This document shows, piece after piece, positions 1 to 7,355 of a stretch of 36,382 nt of DNA. Under the pieces are notes generated by a model. That model saw only the letters and a program-made list of their open reading frames with translations. It was not told where the DNA came from and did no database searches. A program made the translations under genes and the position numbers. Position 1 is the stretch's first letter, and each line of letters opens with the position of its first letter. The stretch covers positions 1 to 36,382 of the forward strand of contig NZ_CAJYMB010000039.1 in the NCBI RefSeq assembly GCF_913775985.1, given 5' to 3'. Origin of the DNA: an uncultured Pluralibacter sp. (lineage in GTDB: Bacteria > Pseudomonadota > Gammaproteobacteria > Enterobacterales > Enterobacteriaceae).

Positions 1-278
1 ATATTATTCCTACCCTGATGAGCCGCGCGCTGGGCGTCACTACCCCGGCGCGCGATTACAGCGTCGGGCAGGATCTGCTGTCGCCGGGAGCCCAGCCGCG
101 CCATCTGATCGTGGGCAGCTATTACAACTACGCAATAGTATCGCCCCACGAGCTGGACGTGGTAACGCCTGACGGCATGCAGACTAACATGACGCCGGAT
201 ATGCAGCCGTTAAAACGCCCGGCAGACAAAGAGGCCCTGCGCCAGGCAATGGAAGAGATGTCGCGGTTTTATCGCTGA
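1..278 (+). CDS. YejM/PbgA-like sulfatase paralogue, C-terminal fragment (5' end outside window)
   Basis: The reading frame is open from base 3 with no start codon of its own, so this is the tail of a gene entering from the left. The first residues (IIPTLMSRALGV, then ARDYSVGQDLLSP) align with the YejM C-terminal region encoded at about 33960-34050 in this window (MTTLMQRLLHV, then ASDYSQGQDLFS). A following segment resembles the YejM C-terminal beta-rich part. It is therefore likely the C-terminus of a second inner-membrane DUF3413/sulfatase-fold protein of the alkaline phosphatase superfamily; its substrate is unknown. The gene ends in codons for MSRFYR and a TGA. Those last 19 bases recur exactly at 11772-11790, which makes this gene the apparent insertion point of the fimbrial island. 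The family call is fairly sure; the function is not. Confidence 0.7.
   Translation, partial: IIPTLMSRALGVTTPARDYSVGQDLLSPGAQPRHLIVGSYYNYAIVSPHELDVVTPDGMQTNMTPDMQPLKRPADKEALRQAMEEMSRFYR
258..276 (+). repeat. 19-bp direct repeat, left copy (attL-like)
   Basis: The sequence atgtcgcggttttatcgct covers the last six codons of the sulfatase-like gene and the T of its stop codon. An identical copy lies at 11772-11790. Identity stops inside the stop codon (TGA here, TAA in the right copy), and the flanks on both sides are unrelated. The two copies enclose the whole AT-rich fimbrial region. Confidence 0.8.
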
Positions 279-290
279 TTGAGGGAAAAG

Positions 291-309
291 CCTCCGGCAA
301 TGCCGGAGG
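291..309. terminator. Hairpin after the sulfatase-like gene
   Basis: A perfect 8-bp stem (cctccggc / gccggagg) with a 3-nt loop. On the plus strand no T-run follows. On the minus strand the stem is followed by GCTTTTCC, so it may serve the LuxR-type gene at 387-1037 as well as, or instead of, the sulfatase-like gene. Confidence 0.45.
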
Positions 310-386
310 TAGAAAGCAGGTATTCAGTTAGACACTGATAGTTTCGAGAAGTGCGAACATCAAACCGCCATTACGATACGCTGATA

Positions 387-1037
387 CTAACTGGCTAATT
401 GGTTTTTCTGAACCGACGTATTTTTGCAAAATCTATTGTAGTTAATGATAGCTGCGTTGAACTCTGCTTTCTTGGTGCAGCCAATTTTCCTCATGATCCG
501 CTGCTTGTAGCCGCTGACGGTTTTCTCATTGATGCCCAGCATTAGCCCTATCATTTTTGCTTTATAACCCAGGTAAAGGTAGCGACAGACACGCTTCTCG
601 CGATAGTTGAGTCGGCTTAATAAAGCATATGACGGCGTATTTACGCCCGCATCTCGCCTGCAGGGGTTATCAAAGACCAGGGTATGTAAATATTCAAAAC
701 TTAAGTCTTCACTGGATATTACGAATATATTTTCTTTTTTAAAATGACTCAACAATAGTGAAAAACCCATTGCCACTTTTTTATCAACAATAACAACGGT
801 TCTCTCATACTTTTCTTTTTGATTTGAAAATGAAATTTCCAGAAAATCTATAGCCTGTGCAATAGTATAATTTTTGACAACGGGTATAACTACGCTAGTG
901 TTCTGAGTATCACTGATAAGATCGGCATAATACTTATCAATACTGACGCTCACTCCATGACTAAAGAAAATATTATCGGTTATGACAATAACTTCCCGAA
1001 TTCTAAGATTGGTATGCGTTGCAATGCGATTTTCCAT
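387..1037 (-). CDS. LuxR-type transcriptional regulator with degenerate receiver-like N-terminus
   Basis: A 216-residue protein. Residues about 143-205 form a LuxR/GerE helix-turn-helix (NYREKRVCRYLYLGYKAKMI, then KTVSGYKQRIMRKIGC). The N-terminal part alternates hydrophobic strands (VIVIT, TVVIVD, IFVIS) like a response-regulator fold, but the usual acidic pair and conserved lysine are not evident. It therefore resembles the RcsA/BglJ type of non-phosphorylated regulator, some of which work with RcsB; that is inference. The start at 1037 is chosen because GGAGTG lies 7 nt upstream. An ATG five codons earlier has no ribosome site. It is divergent from the MarT-like gene and lies in the fimbrial island, so control of the fimbriae is likely but unproven. 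Confidence 0.75.
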   Translation of the reverse strand: MENRIATHTNLRIREVIVITDNIFFSHGVSVSIDKYYADLISDTQNTSVVIPVVKNYTIAQAIDFLEISFSNQKEKYERTVVIVDKKVAMGFSLLLSHFKKENIFVISSEDLSFEYLHTLVFDNPCRRDAGVNTPSYALLSRLNYREKRVCRYLYLGYKAKMIGLMLGINEKTVSGYKQRIMRKIGCTKKAEFNAAIINYNRFCKNTSVQKNQLAS

Positions 1038-1570
1038 AAAATTACACTCCATTATTCAATGGCAATGGCAGCAGAGAAAATTATAAGAAGCCAATTCCAG
1101 TTGAAGTTAATCTTTGTATAGTATTCACTCAACAATGTAAAAATATGCCTACAAGCCCTTACAAAAACTCACAGTTAACGTAACCTTTGAAATTATTAAT
1201 ATTGACAAGTTTAAAAGACTCAACAGCTCAACGTTCATAATGCTGATTTCCAGATATCCTCAACACTGCGCGTAAACCTTTTCCTGGATTTTATCTTTAT
1301 TCACATAATCACAAAATTTCTTAAACCAAATACACCAACCTCGAAACCTTATCTCAACAATAACAGCAAGTTATCAGGGGTTAAAATCAAATAAACTCAA
1401 TAAACTTCAAAGACTGTGCATTAGAAAAAAGAGAAATCAGGTAATAGCATTTAAGATCAAAAGACACATAACTTTCTGTTCTTAAAGAGAATATTATGTT
1501 CCATTTAAATTTTTACCAAAAACCGAAAATGTTCAAAAGTTAACCAGTGAGAAATTTCTTAATATTTCTT

Positions 1571-1599
1571 TTGTTTTATTAAGATAAAGTATTTATAAC
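1571..1599 (+). promoter_or_regulatory. Candidate sigma-70 promoter of the MarT-like gene
   Basis: TTGTTT (1571-1576), a 17-nt spacer and TATAAC (1594-1599), ending about 48 bp before the start codon at 1647. The remaining roughly 530 bp back to the LuxR gene are very AT-rich. I saw no other gene, strong hairpin or convincing operator there. AT-rich intergenic DNA of this kind is a typical H-NS target, but that is inference. Confidence 0.4.
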
Positions 1600-1646
1600 T
1601 CTTCACGCAGGTATTCCGGTTTATACAGCACACAGGATTGGTACTT

Positions 1647-2696
1647 ATGGATAATGAACATCAACCCTCAGACACTGATAGTCACCACATTACAAGCTTG
1701 TATCATATTGATAACAAGGTAGAGTTCGATCATCAGAAATGTTTATTAAGGTCTCTCGAGACTGATACTACATTTACTTTACTGGCAGCGGCTTCAGAAT
1801 GTTTTCTTGTTTTACTGATGAACCACGGGCACCTTGTAAATAAAAGTAAACTTATTCATGAAGGCTGGGAAAAATATGGACTTCATGTTAGTGACAACAC
1901 TTTTTATCAAAATATTTTGGTTCTGCGTAAAGGACTCAGAACCTGCGGTATCGATTATGAAGTGATCAGGACACTACCGAGAAAGGGGCTCATTGTTCCA
2001 GAAACTATCCAGGTCACAGAGATACCCCTTAATATACCAGAGAGCAAAATTTCATCAGTGATGGAAGAGGAACTCGTATATGCTTCTGAGGCAAATGAAG
2101 ATATACAATGTGAAGAGAACGCAGCCCAGCCTAACCTTTGCGCTCAGTCATATGACGATGCTCAACGTCCTCAAACGCCAGTTTTCGTAAACGACTCAAC
2201 GACCGCAGTTGACGCCCAAAATAATAATCAGCATGATAACGAACCTTATGACAAGCAGCCGCACTTTGTTGAAGACGGAAAAAAGAATGAAGCACATCAA
2301 TACCAGACTCCTGAAGGCCCATTTGCTATAAAGGAATCACTCACTCCACGAAATATGATAATTCTACTTTTACTAATATTAGCTGCTGGCACGCTGCTAT
2401 ATTTTACACGTGATATTAATAGTGCAGGAGAGGATTACTTCACTCACTATAAGAGACAAGGTGTAGAACAGGGCTGTAATATTTATATTTCAGAAAGCAT
2501 TACATCTGCATTTAACGTTAAAAATTTCTTATCCGATAATGGAATTAAATGTAACAATAATGAAACGCTTTACATTTCGACTCATGATTTTATTGCCCGG
2601 AAATCATTATTAAAATGCAGCAGGCCATTTGGTTCCGGCAGCAAAGATAATTCATGCATGTCCTATTATATTATGGATGGTGATTATGACCAGTAA
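1647..2696 (+). CDS. MarT/CadC/ToxR-like membrane-anchored winged-helix regulator
   Basis: A 349-residue protein. Residues about 22-120 form an OmpR/CadC-type winged-helix DNA-binding domain (ending EVIRTLPRKGLIV, the typical wing). A long acidic, glutamine/asparagine-rich linker follows (about 125-230). There is one transmembrane helix at about 236-254 and a periplasmic domain of about 95 residues containing five cysteines. This is the ToxR/CadC topology. Start: AGGA at 1634-1637 is 9 nt from the ATG at 1647; an in-frame TTG nine bases earlier abuts the AGGA and is rejected. Its last 11 bases overlap the FidL-like gene, the same arrangement as marT-fidL of Salmonella SPI-3. It probably senses a periplasmic signal and controls the nearby fimbrial operon or another surface gene. 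Confidence 0.78.
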   Translation: MDNEHQPSDTDSHHITSLYHIDNKVEFDHQKCLLRSLETDTTFTLLAAASECFLVLLMNHGHLVNKSKLIHEGWEKYGLHVSDNTFYQNILVLRKGLRTCGIDYEVIRTLPRKGLIVPETIQVTEIPLNIPESKISSVMEEELVYASEANEDIQCEENAAQPNLCAQSYDDAQRPQTPVFVNDSTTAVDAQNNNQHDNEPYDKQPHFVEDGKKNEAHQYQTPEGPFAIKESLTPRNMIILLLLILAAGTLLYFTRDINSAGEDYFTHYKRQGVEQGCNIYISESITSAFNVKNFLSDNGIKCNNNETLYISTHDFIARKSLLKCSRPFGSGSKDNSCMSYYIMDGDYDQ

Positions 2697-3168
2697 GCGC
2701 TTATTAAAGCAGATTTCATTTGTTTTTATCATTTTAGCAATAGCCATTCTGGCAAAGCCAATACTGGCATTGTATTCACCGTCGCAGAGGCTTAATTTAA
2801 CCTGTAATGCCAACCTAACCGTTATTAAGATGAATTCGAAGCTTTTCCTTGCCATTAAGTATTACATCAATGGTAATAATGGTATTATAAACTACCAAGG
2901 GATTCTGGATGATGGGGAGGATATTTATAACGTTAGTCGTGCAGCCTATTTTAAGGTAAATAGATTTAAAAAAATGGTTAATATAAAAACATCTGAAATC
3001 ACCGTCTCTCCGGCAGATGATACGCCCTTAGATAAAATAGAGAATCTGATTCCAGCTGCGTATCTGGTAAAAGACCAGAATTTTAAGTTTGAAATTTATA
3101 AGCAGTCAAATAATAGCTATATTTTTTCAACAGGGTATATACCTTCATTTCATTGCTCTGTAGTTTAA
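2686..3168 (+). CDS. FidL-like inner-membrane protein
   Basis: A 160-residue protein with one N-terminal transmembrane helix (about 9-29) and a periplasmic remainder. FidL-family proteins are typically this size and encoded just downstream of MarT/CadC-like regulators, as here. The start at 2686 is chosen because GGATGG lies 5 nt upstream and the 11-nt overlap with the regulator suggests translational coupling. The longer frame from 2629 would lie deep inside the regulator gene. The family role is not well established; by analogy with ToxS or FidL it may modulate the regulator's periplasmic domain. The name rests on context plus topology more than on motifs, so confidence is moderate. Confidence 0.62.
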   Translation: MTSKRLLKQISFVFIILAIAILAKPILALYSPSQRLNLTCNANLTVIKMNSKLFLAIKYYINGNNGIINYQGILDDGEDIYNVSRAAYFKVNRFKKMVNIKTSEITVSPADDTPLDKIENLIPAAYLVKDQNFKFEIYKQSNNSYIFSTGYIPSFHCSVV

Positions 3169-3180
3169 AGGAGAGCACAC

Positions 3181-3234
3181 ATGGTACATATCACCGTTAA
3201 AACACGATTTAATCCACGTAGCTATATAGCATAA
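3181..3234 (+). CDS. Possible 17-residue ORF or start of a decayed gene behind the FidL-like gene
   Basis: AGGAG at 3169-3173 lies an ideal 7 nt before an ATG at 3181. The frame reads MVHITVKTRFNPRSYIA and stops at 3234. It begins 12 bp after the FidL-like stop, so it would be the third cistron. The product is basic, has no membrane segment and was not recognised. It could be a small protein, a leader peptide, or the remaining 5' end of a lost gene; the AT-rich DNA after it shows no continuing frame that I could follow. Confidence 0.3.
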   Translation: MVHITVKTRFNPRSYIA

Positions 3235-3396
3235 TATACTTGCATGAATCATCCAAGAATCGACAATCTCTATTCATTTTTGATATTAGGATCTTAATAT
3301 TATAAAAACGTTAAATAGATTGTTAGTTAACATAATATTGCTAACCACAGAGAATAGATAAAATAATAAAAAATATAAATAACTTATAGTAATTGA

Positions 3397-3428
3397 GCAA
3401 TCTAGTTCTTTGACAGATACTAGATTGC
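3397..3428. terminator. Perfect inverted repeat between convergent regulator and fimbrial operons
   Basis: Arms gcaatctagt (3397-3406) and actagattgc (3419-3428) pair over 10 bp with a 12-nt loop. The repeat lies between two convergent transcription units in an otherwise featureless AT-rich gap (3235-3480). There is no strong T-run, so it may be a weak bidirectional terminator or a protein-binding palindrome. Confidence 0.45.
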
Positions 3429-3480
3429 CACAAACGCAATTTATAATAATAATTATAACTGTATCATCATTTAAGTAATA

Positions 3481-4368
3481 CTAATCGTAGGTGACTTTCA
3501 CAATTAAATTTGTTGAAAAGGCCCCACTCTTTAGATTGGGTCCCGCATGTAGTGTTGCTCGCACAGGTATAGCGGTTGTGGTTCCATCTTCAAGATAAAC
3601 TGAGCTCTGATTATTAGCGGAAACATCATTGATTTCAATGGAGGCTTTTAAACTGCCATCTGGTCTAATCAAAATACCATCAACAGGATAACCAATAACC
3701 TCAAATCTGGCAAAAGCACTACCATTTTTACATGAGGCATTTAAATTAATAGAACGAGATAACCCTTCAGCCTGTTTGATAAAAAAAGAACCAAAGTTTA
3801 TTTTTTCTGAAGACAGTATTGTATTACAAGTCGTATTTTCAGCAGGTGGGTCAGGTAAAATTGCCTTGTTAAATAATCCGACATCTTGATCAGCGGATAA
3901 GGTTCCGCCACCTGCAGGAACAGGTGCAATACGCAACGTTGGCGTTCGGTATAGCTCCATTGGCTTATATTTACTTACATATTTAAAACAGCCAAAATAT
4001 CTCATACTTCTGCCATAGCTTGACGCTAACAGCGATCTCAAATCGGCACCTGTCATACGATATTTCATACCGATAAATAAATCAGCAGTATTCGCGGTAT
4101 CGTATCTAACTCTGTTATAGCAAGTGAGCACTAAGGCACATGACTGTGTTGCAGGATCGGCATTGGCGTTGCATGCTCGAAGAACGCCATTTGGAATCGC
4201 ACCAGAAAAGGTTATATTCCTCAATCCCATTTGGAAATTTGGATCATTTTTATCTGGTATAGAAAAAAAGATATCACCGATCGGAATTTCTACTGCCAAT
4301 CCAATTTTACAAGTAACCCCCAGTAATATAAGGATAAACAACCTTACTATTTTAGTATTTTTTATCAT
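3481..4368 (-). CDS. Two-domain fimbrial tip adhesin (MrpH/PapG position)
   Basis: A 295-residue protein, much longer than the pilins and the last gene of the fimbrial operon, the usual place of the tip adhesin. Residues 1-25 are a signal peptide. Residues about 26-170 form a cysteine-containing receptor-binding candidate (C65, C77, C83, C128). From about 180 there is a pilin-like domain with a cysteine pair (NTTCNT, NASCKN) and the terminal NLIVKVTYD strand used in donor-strand exchange. GGAGG lies 7 nt before the ATG. MrpH of Proteus binds zinc through three histidines in the N-terminal domain; this protein's only histidine is in the pilin domain, so the binding mode must differ. The ligand is unknown. 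Confidence 0.72.
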   Translation of the reverse strand: MIKNTKIVRLFILILLGVTCKIGLAVEIPIGDIFFSIPDKNDPNFQMGLRNITFSGAIPNGVLRACNANADPATQSCALVLTCYNRVRYDTANTADLFIGMKYRMTGADLRSLLASSYGRSMRYFGCFKYVSKYKPMELYRTPTLRIAPVPAGGGTLSADQDVGLFNKAILPDPPAENTTCNTILSSEKINFGSFFIKQAEGLSRSINLNASCKNGSAFARFEVIGYPVDGILIRPDGSLKASIEINDVSANNQSSVYLEDGTTTAIPVRATLHAGPNLKSGAFSTNLIVKVTYD

Positions 4369-4401
4369 ATGTAAGCCTCCAGCCCAAAATATAATTAGAA
4401 T

Positions 4402-4929
4402 TCACTCGTAACTCATAGAAAATGAGAGACTCACATCAAATGCCCCTCGTTCAATAGATTTTTCTTTTATGGCTGTTGGCTCTCCCACAATAAATGCAGA
4501 ATAATCAAAGCTTGTGGTATTCGATGTTAACTGCTGCAGGTTGCCGTCACTATTAATCTTAATGAGATTGTTCTCTTTATTTAAAATACCAATAGCAACT
4601 CCTGACGCTTTGCCATCGATAGGAACAGCCAGATATCCCGGCATCTCACCGCTTTCTGCCCCTTTCATTGCAATACGTACAGACTTAGATATTAGCACAT
4701 CGCAATTAATTAATTTTATTTGAAAATTAACATTACGAAGTTTGGTTCCATTATAAATAAACGTATCCGGGATGCTGCCAAAGTTTAAAGGGATAACCGT
4801 AGTTTCGGGGGAAAGATTACATGCTTCTTTAACCAACTCCCCATTAAACTTAAGATTATCGGCTGCATAAACGTTATGTAATTTAATGATAAGGAGAAAA
4901 ATCAAGCCAGTTAACTGTATTTTTTTCAT
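4402..4929 (-). CDS. Minor fimbrial subunit (adaptor-type pilin)
   Basis: A 175-residue protein with a signal peptide (about 1-22, ending VYA-A) and the pilin fold: FNGELVKEACNLSPE near the mature N-terminus, a second cysteine about 38 residues later (LINCDV), a central GVAIGIL strand and a terminal SLSFSMSYE beta strand. As the gene just before the adhesin it corresponds to the PapF/MrpG adaptor that joins the adhesin to the tip; that assignment is by position. It follows the previous pilin gene by 15 bp in one operon. The ribosome site is weak (ATGAGCG just before the ATG), suggesting partial translational coupling. Confidence 0.75.
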   Translation of the reverse strand: MKKIQLTGLIFLLIIKLHNVYAADNLKFNGELVKEACNLSPETTVIPLNFGSIPDTFIYNGTKLRNVNFQIKLINCDVLISKSVRIAMKGAESGEMPGYLAVPIDGKASGVAIGILNKENNLIKINSDGNLQQLTSNTTSFDYSAFIVGEPTAIKEKSIERGAFDVSLSFSMSYE

Positions 4930-4944
4930 CGCTCATTTAATCTC

Positions 4945-5451
4945 TCATTCATATTTTAACATCATTGTCGCCGCAGCGGTAAATTTCCCCTCTGCGAGCG
5001 TCACACCAGTCTGATTTATCGGAACCGCGTCTAGCTTTGGCGGACTACCAGCCGTAACTGTATATTTCTTTTCAAACTCCAGGGGTTTGCCATCTATGTA
5101 AATTTTTATTCCTAACCCACCAATATTCGTCTGTAATGTACCGGGTGAAAAACTGGCCACCGTACTGCTTGTAATCGTCATTGAGAGCGTCCACGGTGCT
5201 GGACTAATGCAGCTCTGCGTATAGACGATTTCCTTCATGAAATTCTTGCCGTCAATTCGGGAGATGCTCACGCGGTCAAACGGCACTTCGATATCCTCCC
5301 CCCCATTCAAAAGGCAGGGCGGTGGGACAATAAGATGGCCGCGAAACTGCACAGCAGTTGTGCGATTTCCGGTCGTCGCATCAATATCCCCCCAGGCACT
5401 ATTTAATATAATAAAATTGACTGCCAGAAAAGTTATCGCTTTTGCATTCAT
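4945..5451 (-). CDS. Minor fimbrial subunit, paralogue of the preceding pilin
   Basis: A 168-residue secreted pilin: signal peptide about 1-21, FRGHLIVPPPCLLNGG containing the first cysteine, QSCIS the second, and a final AATMMLKYE strand. It shares a pattern with the pilin at 5448-5975: a Pro-Cys start, a DG..(Y/F)-x-K-x-I-x-Y block before the second cysteine, LGIKI in the middle, and G-x-PKL-x-A-x-PI near the end. The two therefore look like a tandem duplication. The ATG overlaps the upstream stop as ATGA, indicating coupled translation. Likely a tip-fibrillum component of the PapE/PapK or MrpF type. Confidence 0.75.
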   Translation of the reverse strand: MNAKAITFLAVNFIILNSAWGDIDATTGNRTTAVQFRGHLIVPPPCLLNGGEDIEVPFDRVSISRIDGKNFMKEIVYTQSCISPAPWTLSMTITSSTVASFSPGTLQTNIGGLGIKIYIDGKPLEFEKKYTVTAGSPPKLDAVPINQTGVTLAEGKFTAAATMMLKYE

Positions 5452-5975
5452 TGATAAATAACCTCAAGCGTGGCATTTCCGACAAAGGCTTTAGTCGTAT
5501 TTGTTATCGGAGAGCTAGAAATTGAGATCGGTGCCGCATATAGTTTAGGGGTGCCAGGATAGGTAAATTTAACCGTATCAACACCAACCCGTATAATTGA
5601 CTGAGTATCCGAAGATATTTTAATGCCTAACGCGGGAATATCGGTTGCCAGACAACCTTCACAGGTCAAAGATGCATCTGCGGACTGGCCGGCAAAACGC
5701 AACTGCATGGCGTTGGACGTTGGCGCGCTGCATTCTACTTTGTAGTCAATGGGACGTTTATAATACTCGCCGTCGAGAGCAGTAATTTTTACCAGGCCAA
5801 AGTCCACGGTAATGGCAGCTTGCCCGTTAAGGCCGCTAATTGTACAAGGAGCGGGCTCAAGGACCATCCCGCTTAAGCCAATAACGAGCGTCTGTGGAGC
5901 AGGTACTGCAAATACGAAACCGATACATCCCAGCGAAAGCAGGGTCGTTAATAAGCAGAAAATTCTGCGCAACAT
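5448..5975 (-). CDS. Minor fimbrial subunit
   Basis: A 175-residue secreted pilin with signal peptide about 1-24 (ends VFA). The first cysteine lies in LEPAPCTIS and the second in YKVECSAP. An additional close pair (TCEGC) is unusual for a pilin and may form its own disulfide. The C-terminus NATLEVIYQ is the expected last beta strand. GAGGTAAGG lies just upstream of the ATG. It is paralogous to the next gene (4945-5451) and overlaps it by 4 bases. Probably a linear tip subunit added by the usher; the order of assembly cannot be read from the sequence. Confidence 0.75.
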   Translation of the reverse strand: MLRRIFCLLTTLLSLGCIGFVFAVPAPQTLVIGLSGMVLEPAPCTISGLNGQAAITVDFGLVKITALDGEYYKRPIDYKVECSAPTSNAMQLRFAGQSADASLTCEGCLATDIPALGIKISSDTQSIIRVGVDTVKFTYPGTPKLYAAPISISSSPITNTTKAFVGNATLEVIYQ

Positions 5976-5993
5976 ATCAGCCTTACCTCGCTC

Positions 5994-6581
5994 TTAGTTG
6001 TACATCATGTGGAAAAAAATGGTGGTATAAAAAGCCCCGGCGATTAAGGGCTCTGCGGTTCTTACTGGGGTAATCGTATAGCGAATACTGTCCTGACCCG
6101 GAGTAAGTACAAACTGCTGTCCGGGAAAGCCAATGCGCACGGCACGATTACGCTGGTCTTTAATTATCAGACCGAGGCCGGACGTGCCCGATGCCGCAAC
6201 AAGATCGGAATTGGTACTATCTGCCGCAGCGAGAAAAGATACCGTTACCGACGGCTGATAATTATCAAAGAATTGACTTCCGCTTCTGTCATCCCGGGTG
6301 GCGCTGCCCGTGCGCAGACAATCCATAAAAGTAAGCTCAAACGAGACTGGCTTTCCATAATCACCCACGAGCTGAAAGTGGGATGTCGGCTGAACGCCTA
6401 AATCAATTTCCTGATAGGCAGAGTCTAGTTCCAACCGACAGGCATTTTCCACCAGCTCGCCTCTGACCTCTATTCTTCCGGTTAAGCTTGTTTCGTTCCT
6501 GTTTTGTGAATTGGCCGCGCTACTAAACGTAATAAGTAGCAGGTAACACTGGACCATCAGATATTTATATGATTTAGACAT
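5994..6581 (-). CDS. Minor fimbrial subunit (first pilin after the chaperone)
   Basis: A 195-residue secreted pilin: signal peptide about 1-25, GRIEVRGELVENACRLEL with the first cysteine, FMDCLRTG with the second, central SGLGLIIKD and C-terminal TTIFFHMMYN. It lies 15 bp after the chaperone gene. Its position corresponds to PapJ/MrpE in P-pilus and Mrp operons. It is longer than the neighbouring pilins because of a loop of about 20 residues after the second cysteine (TGSATRDDRSGSQFF). The ribosome site is weak, so it may depend on translation of the chaperone gene. Family assignment is firm; the exact role is inferred from position. Confidence 0.75.
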   Translation of the reverse strand: MSKSYKYLMVQCYLLLITFSSAANSQNRNETSLTGRIEVRGELVENACRLELDSAYQEIDLGVQPTSHFQLVGDYGKPVSFELTFMDCLRTGSATRDDRSGSQFFDNYQPSVTVSFLAAADSTNSDLVAASGTSGLGLIIKDQRNRAVRIGFPGQQFVLTPGQDSIRYTITPVRTAEPLIAGAFYTTIFFHMMYN

Positions 6582-6596
6582 TGAACGTTCTCAGTA

Positions 6597-7337
6597 TTAT
6601 CCGTTTTTTATTGTTTTTCCGTTACAGGTCGCACCGCTGCAGCTGAAAACGAGCTTCGGATATCCACCGTAATCGTTAATGTAAGTCAGCACCGGTGCGC
6701 TCCCAAGCTCTGCAGCGCTCACGTTGGCATAGCCTGATGAAAAAGGTGCCAGCATAATGGGCTCGAATTTTTTAACCGTTGTTTTTTGGTTTGGACCCGC
6801 ATCAACAAAAGTCACATAATAGGGTGTCGGGTTATTTAACTTAATACGTTCACCTTCACGAATAAGGATGACTTTATCCTGCCAGGGAGTAGCACCCGCT
6901 TCATCTGAGACAACAATTGCCTTAGGTCGATAAAAAAGCTTAATACGCGACTGCAGCGCTATCTGCAGCACGTTCGGCTGATCGCTGCGGGGTGGGATTT
7001 CGCGTAAATTAAAATAAAAAATACTTTCGCGATCCTGAGGTAGTTGCCCAACTGCGGGCAAAGACTGCACTTTTACCTGACTTTTAGCACCGGGCTCAAC
7101 GCGCTGCAGCGGCGGCAGCAGCGTCAGCGGAGAGTTAATTTTCTTTCCGTCAGTATCTTCCAGCCACGCCTGTACCAGATACGGCAATTTTTTATTTTCG
7201 TTACTTATGCTAAGGCTGATTGATTTTTCACCGCCATTGAATATTGCCCTGGTGCGGTCTAGTGCAATAGCGGCATGCGCCATCTGCATTCCCATAACAG
7301 CTAACGAAACGATTCCTGCAATAGATTTAAAGTTCAC
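6597..7337 (-). CDS. Periplasmic fimbrial chaperone, PapD-like
   Basis: A 246-residue protein with signal peptide 1-22 (AHA-A). It has two immunoglobulin-like domains. The G1 strand region reads ESIFYFNLREIPPRS, then NVLQIALQSRIKLFYRP, almost as in PapD, and the C-terminal domain has NPTPYYVTF and SYINDYGG-type motifs. The short F1-G1 loop marks the FGS subclass. It binds pilins in the periplasm by donor-strand complementation and delivers them to the usher. GTG start with AGGAG 6 nt upstream. It lies 18 bp behind the usher gene. This is the clearest evidence that the operon belongs to the P-pilus (pi) clade. Confidence 0.92.
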   Translation of the reverse strand: MNFKSIAGIVSLAVMGMQMAHAAIALDRTRAIFNGGEKSISLSISNENKKLPYLVQAWLEDTDGKKINSPLTLLPPLQRVEPGAKSQVKVQSLPAVGQLPQDRESIFYFNLREIPPRSDQPNVLQIALQSRIKLFYRPKAIVVSDEAGATPWQDKVILIREGERIKLNNPTPYYVTFVDAGPNQKTTVKKFEPIMLAPFSSGYANVSAAELGSAPVLTYINDYGGYPKLVFSCSGATCNGKTIKNG

Positions 7338-7355
7338 TTTCTGCTCCTGAATATA

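Noticed and set aside
329..1682. 13-bp shared sequence agacactgatagt near 330 and near 1670
   Set aside because: A 13-bp match is expected by chance in a window of this size, and neither position is at a boundary.
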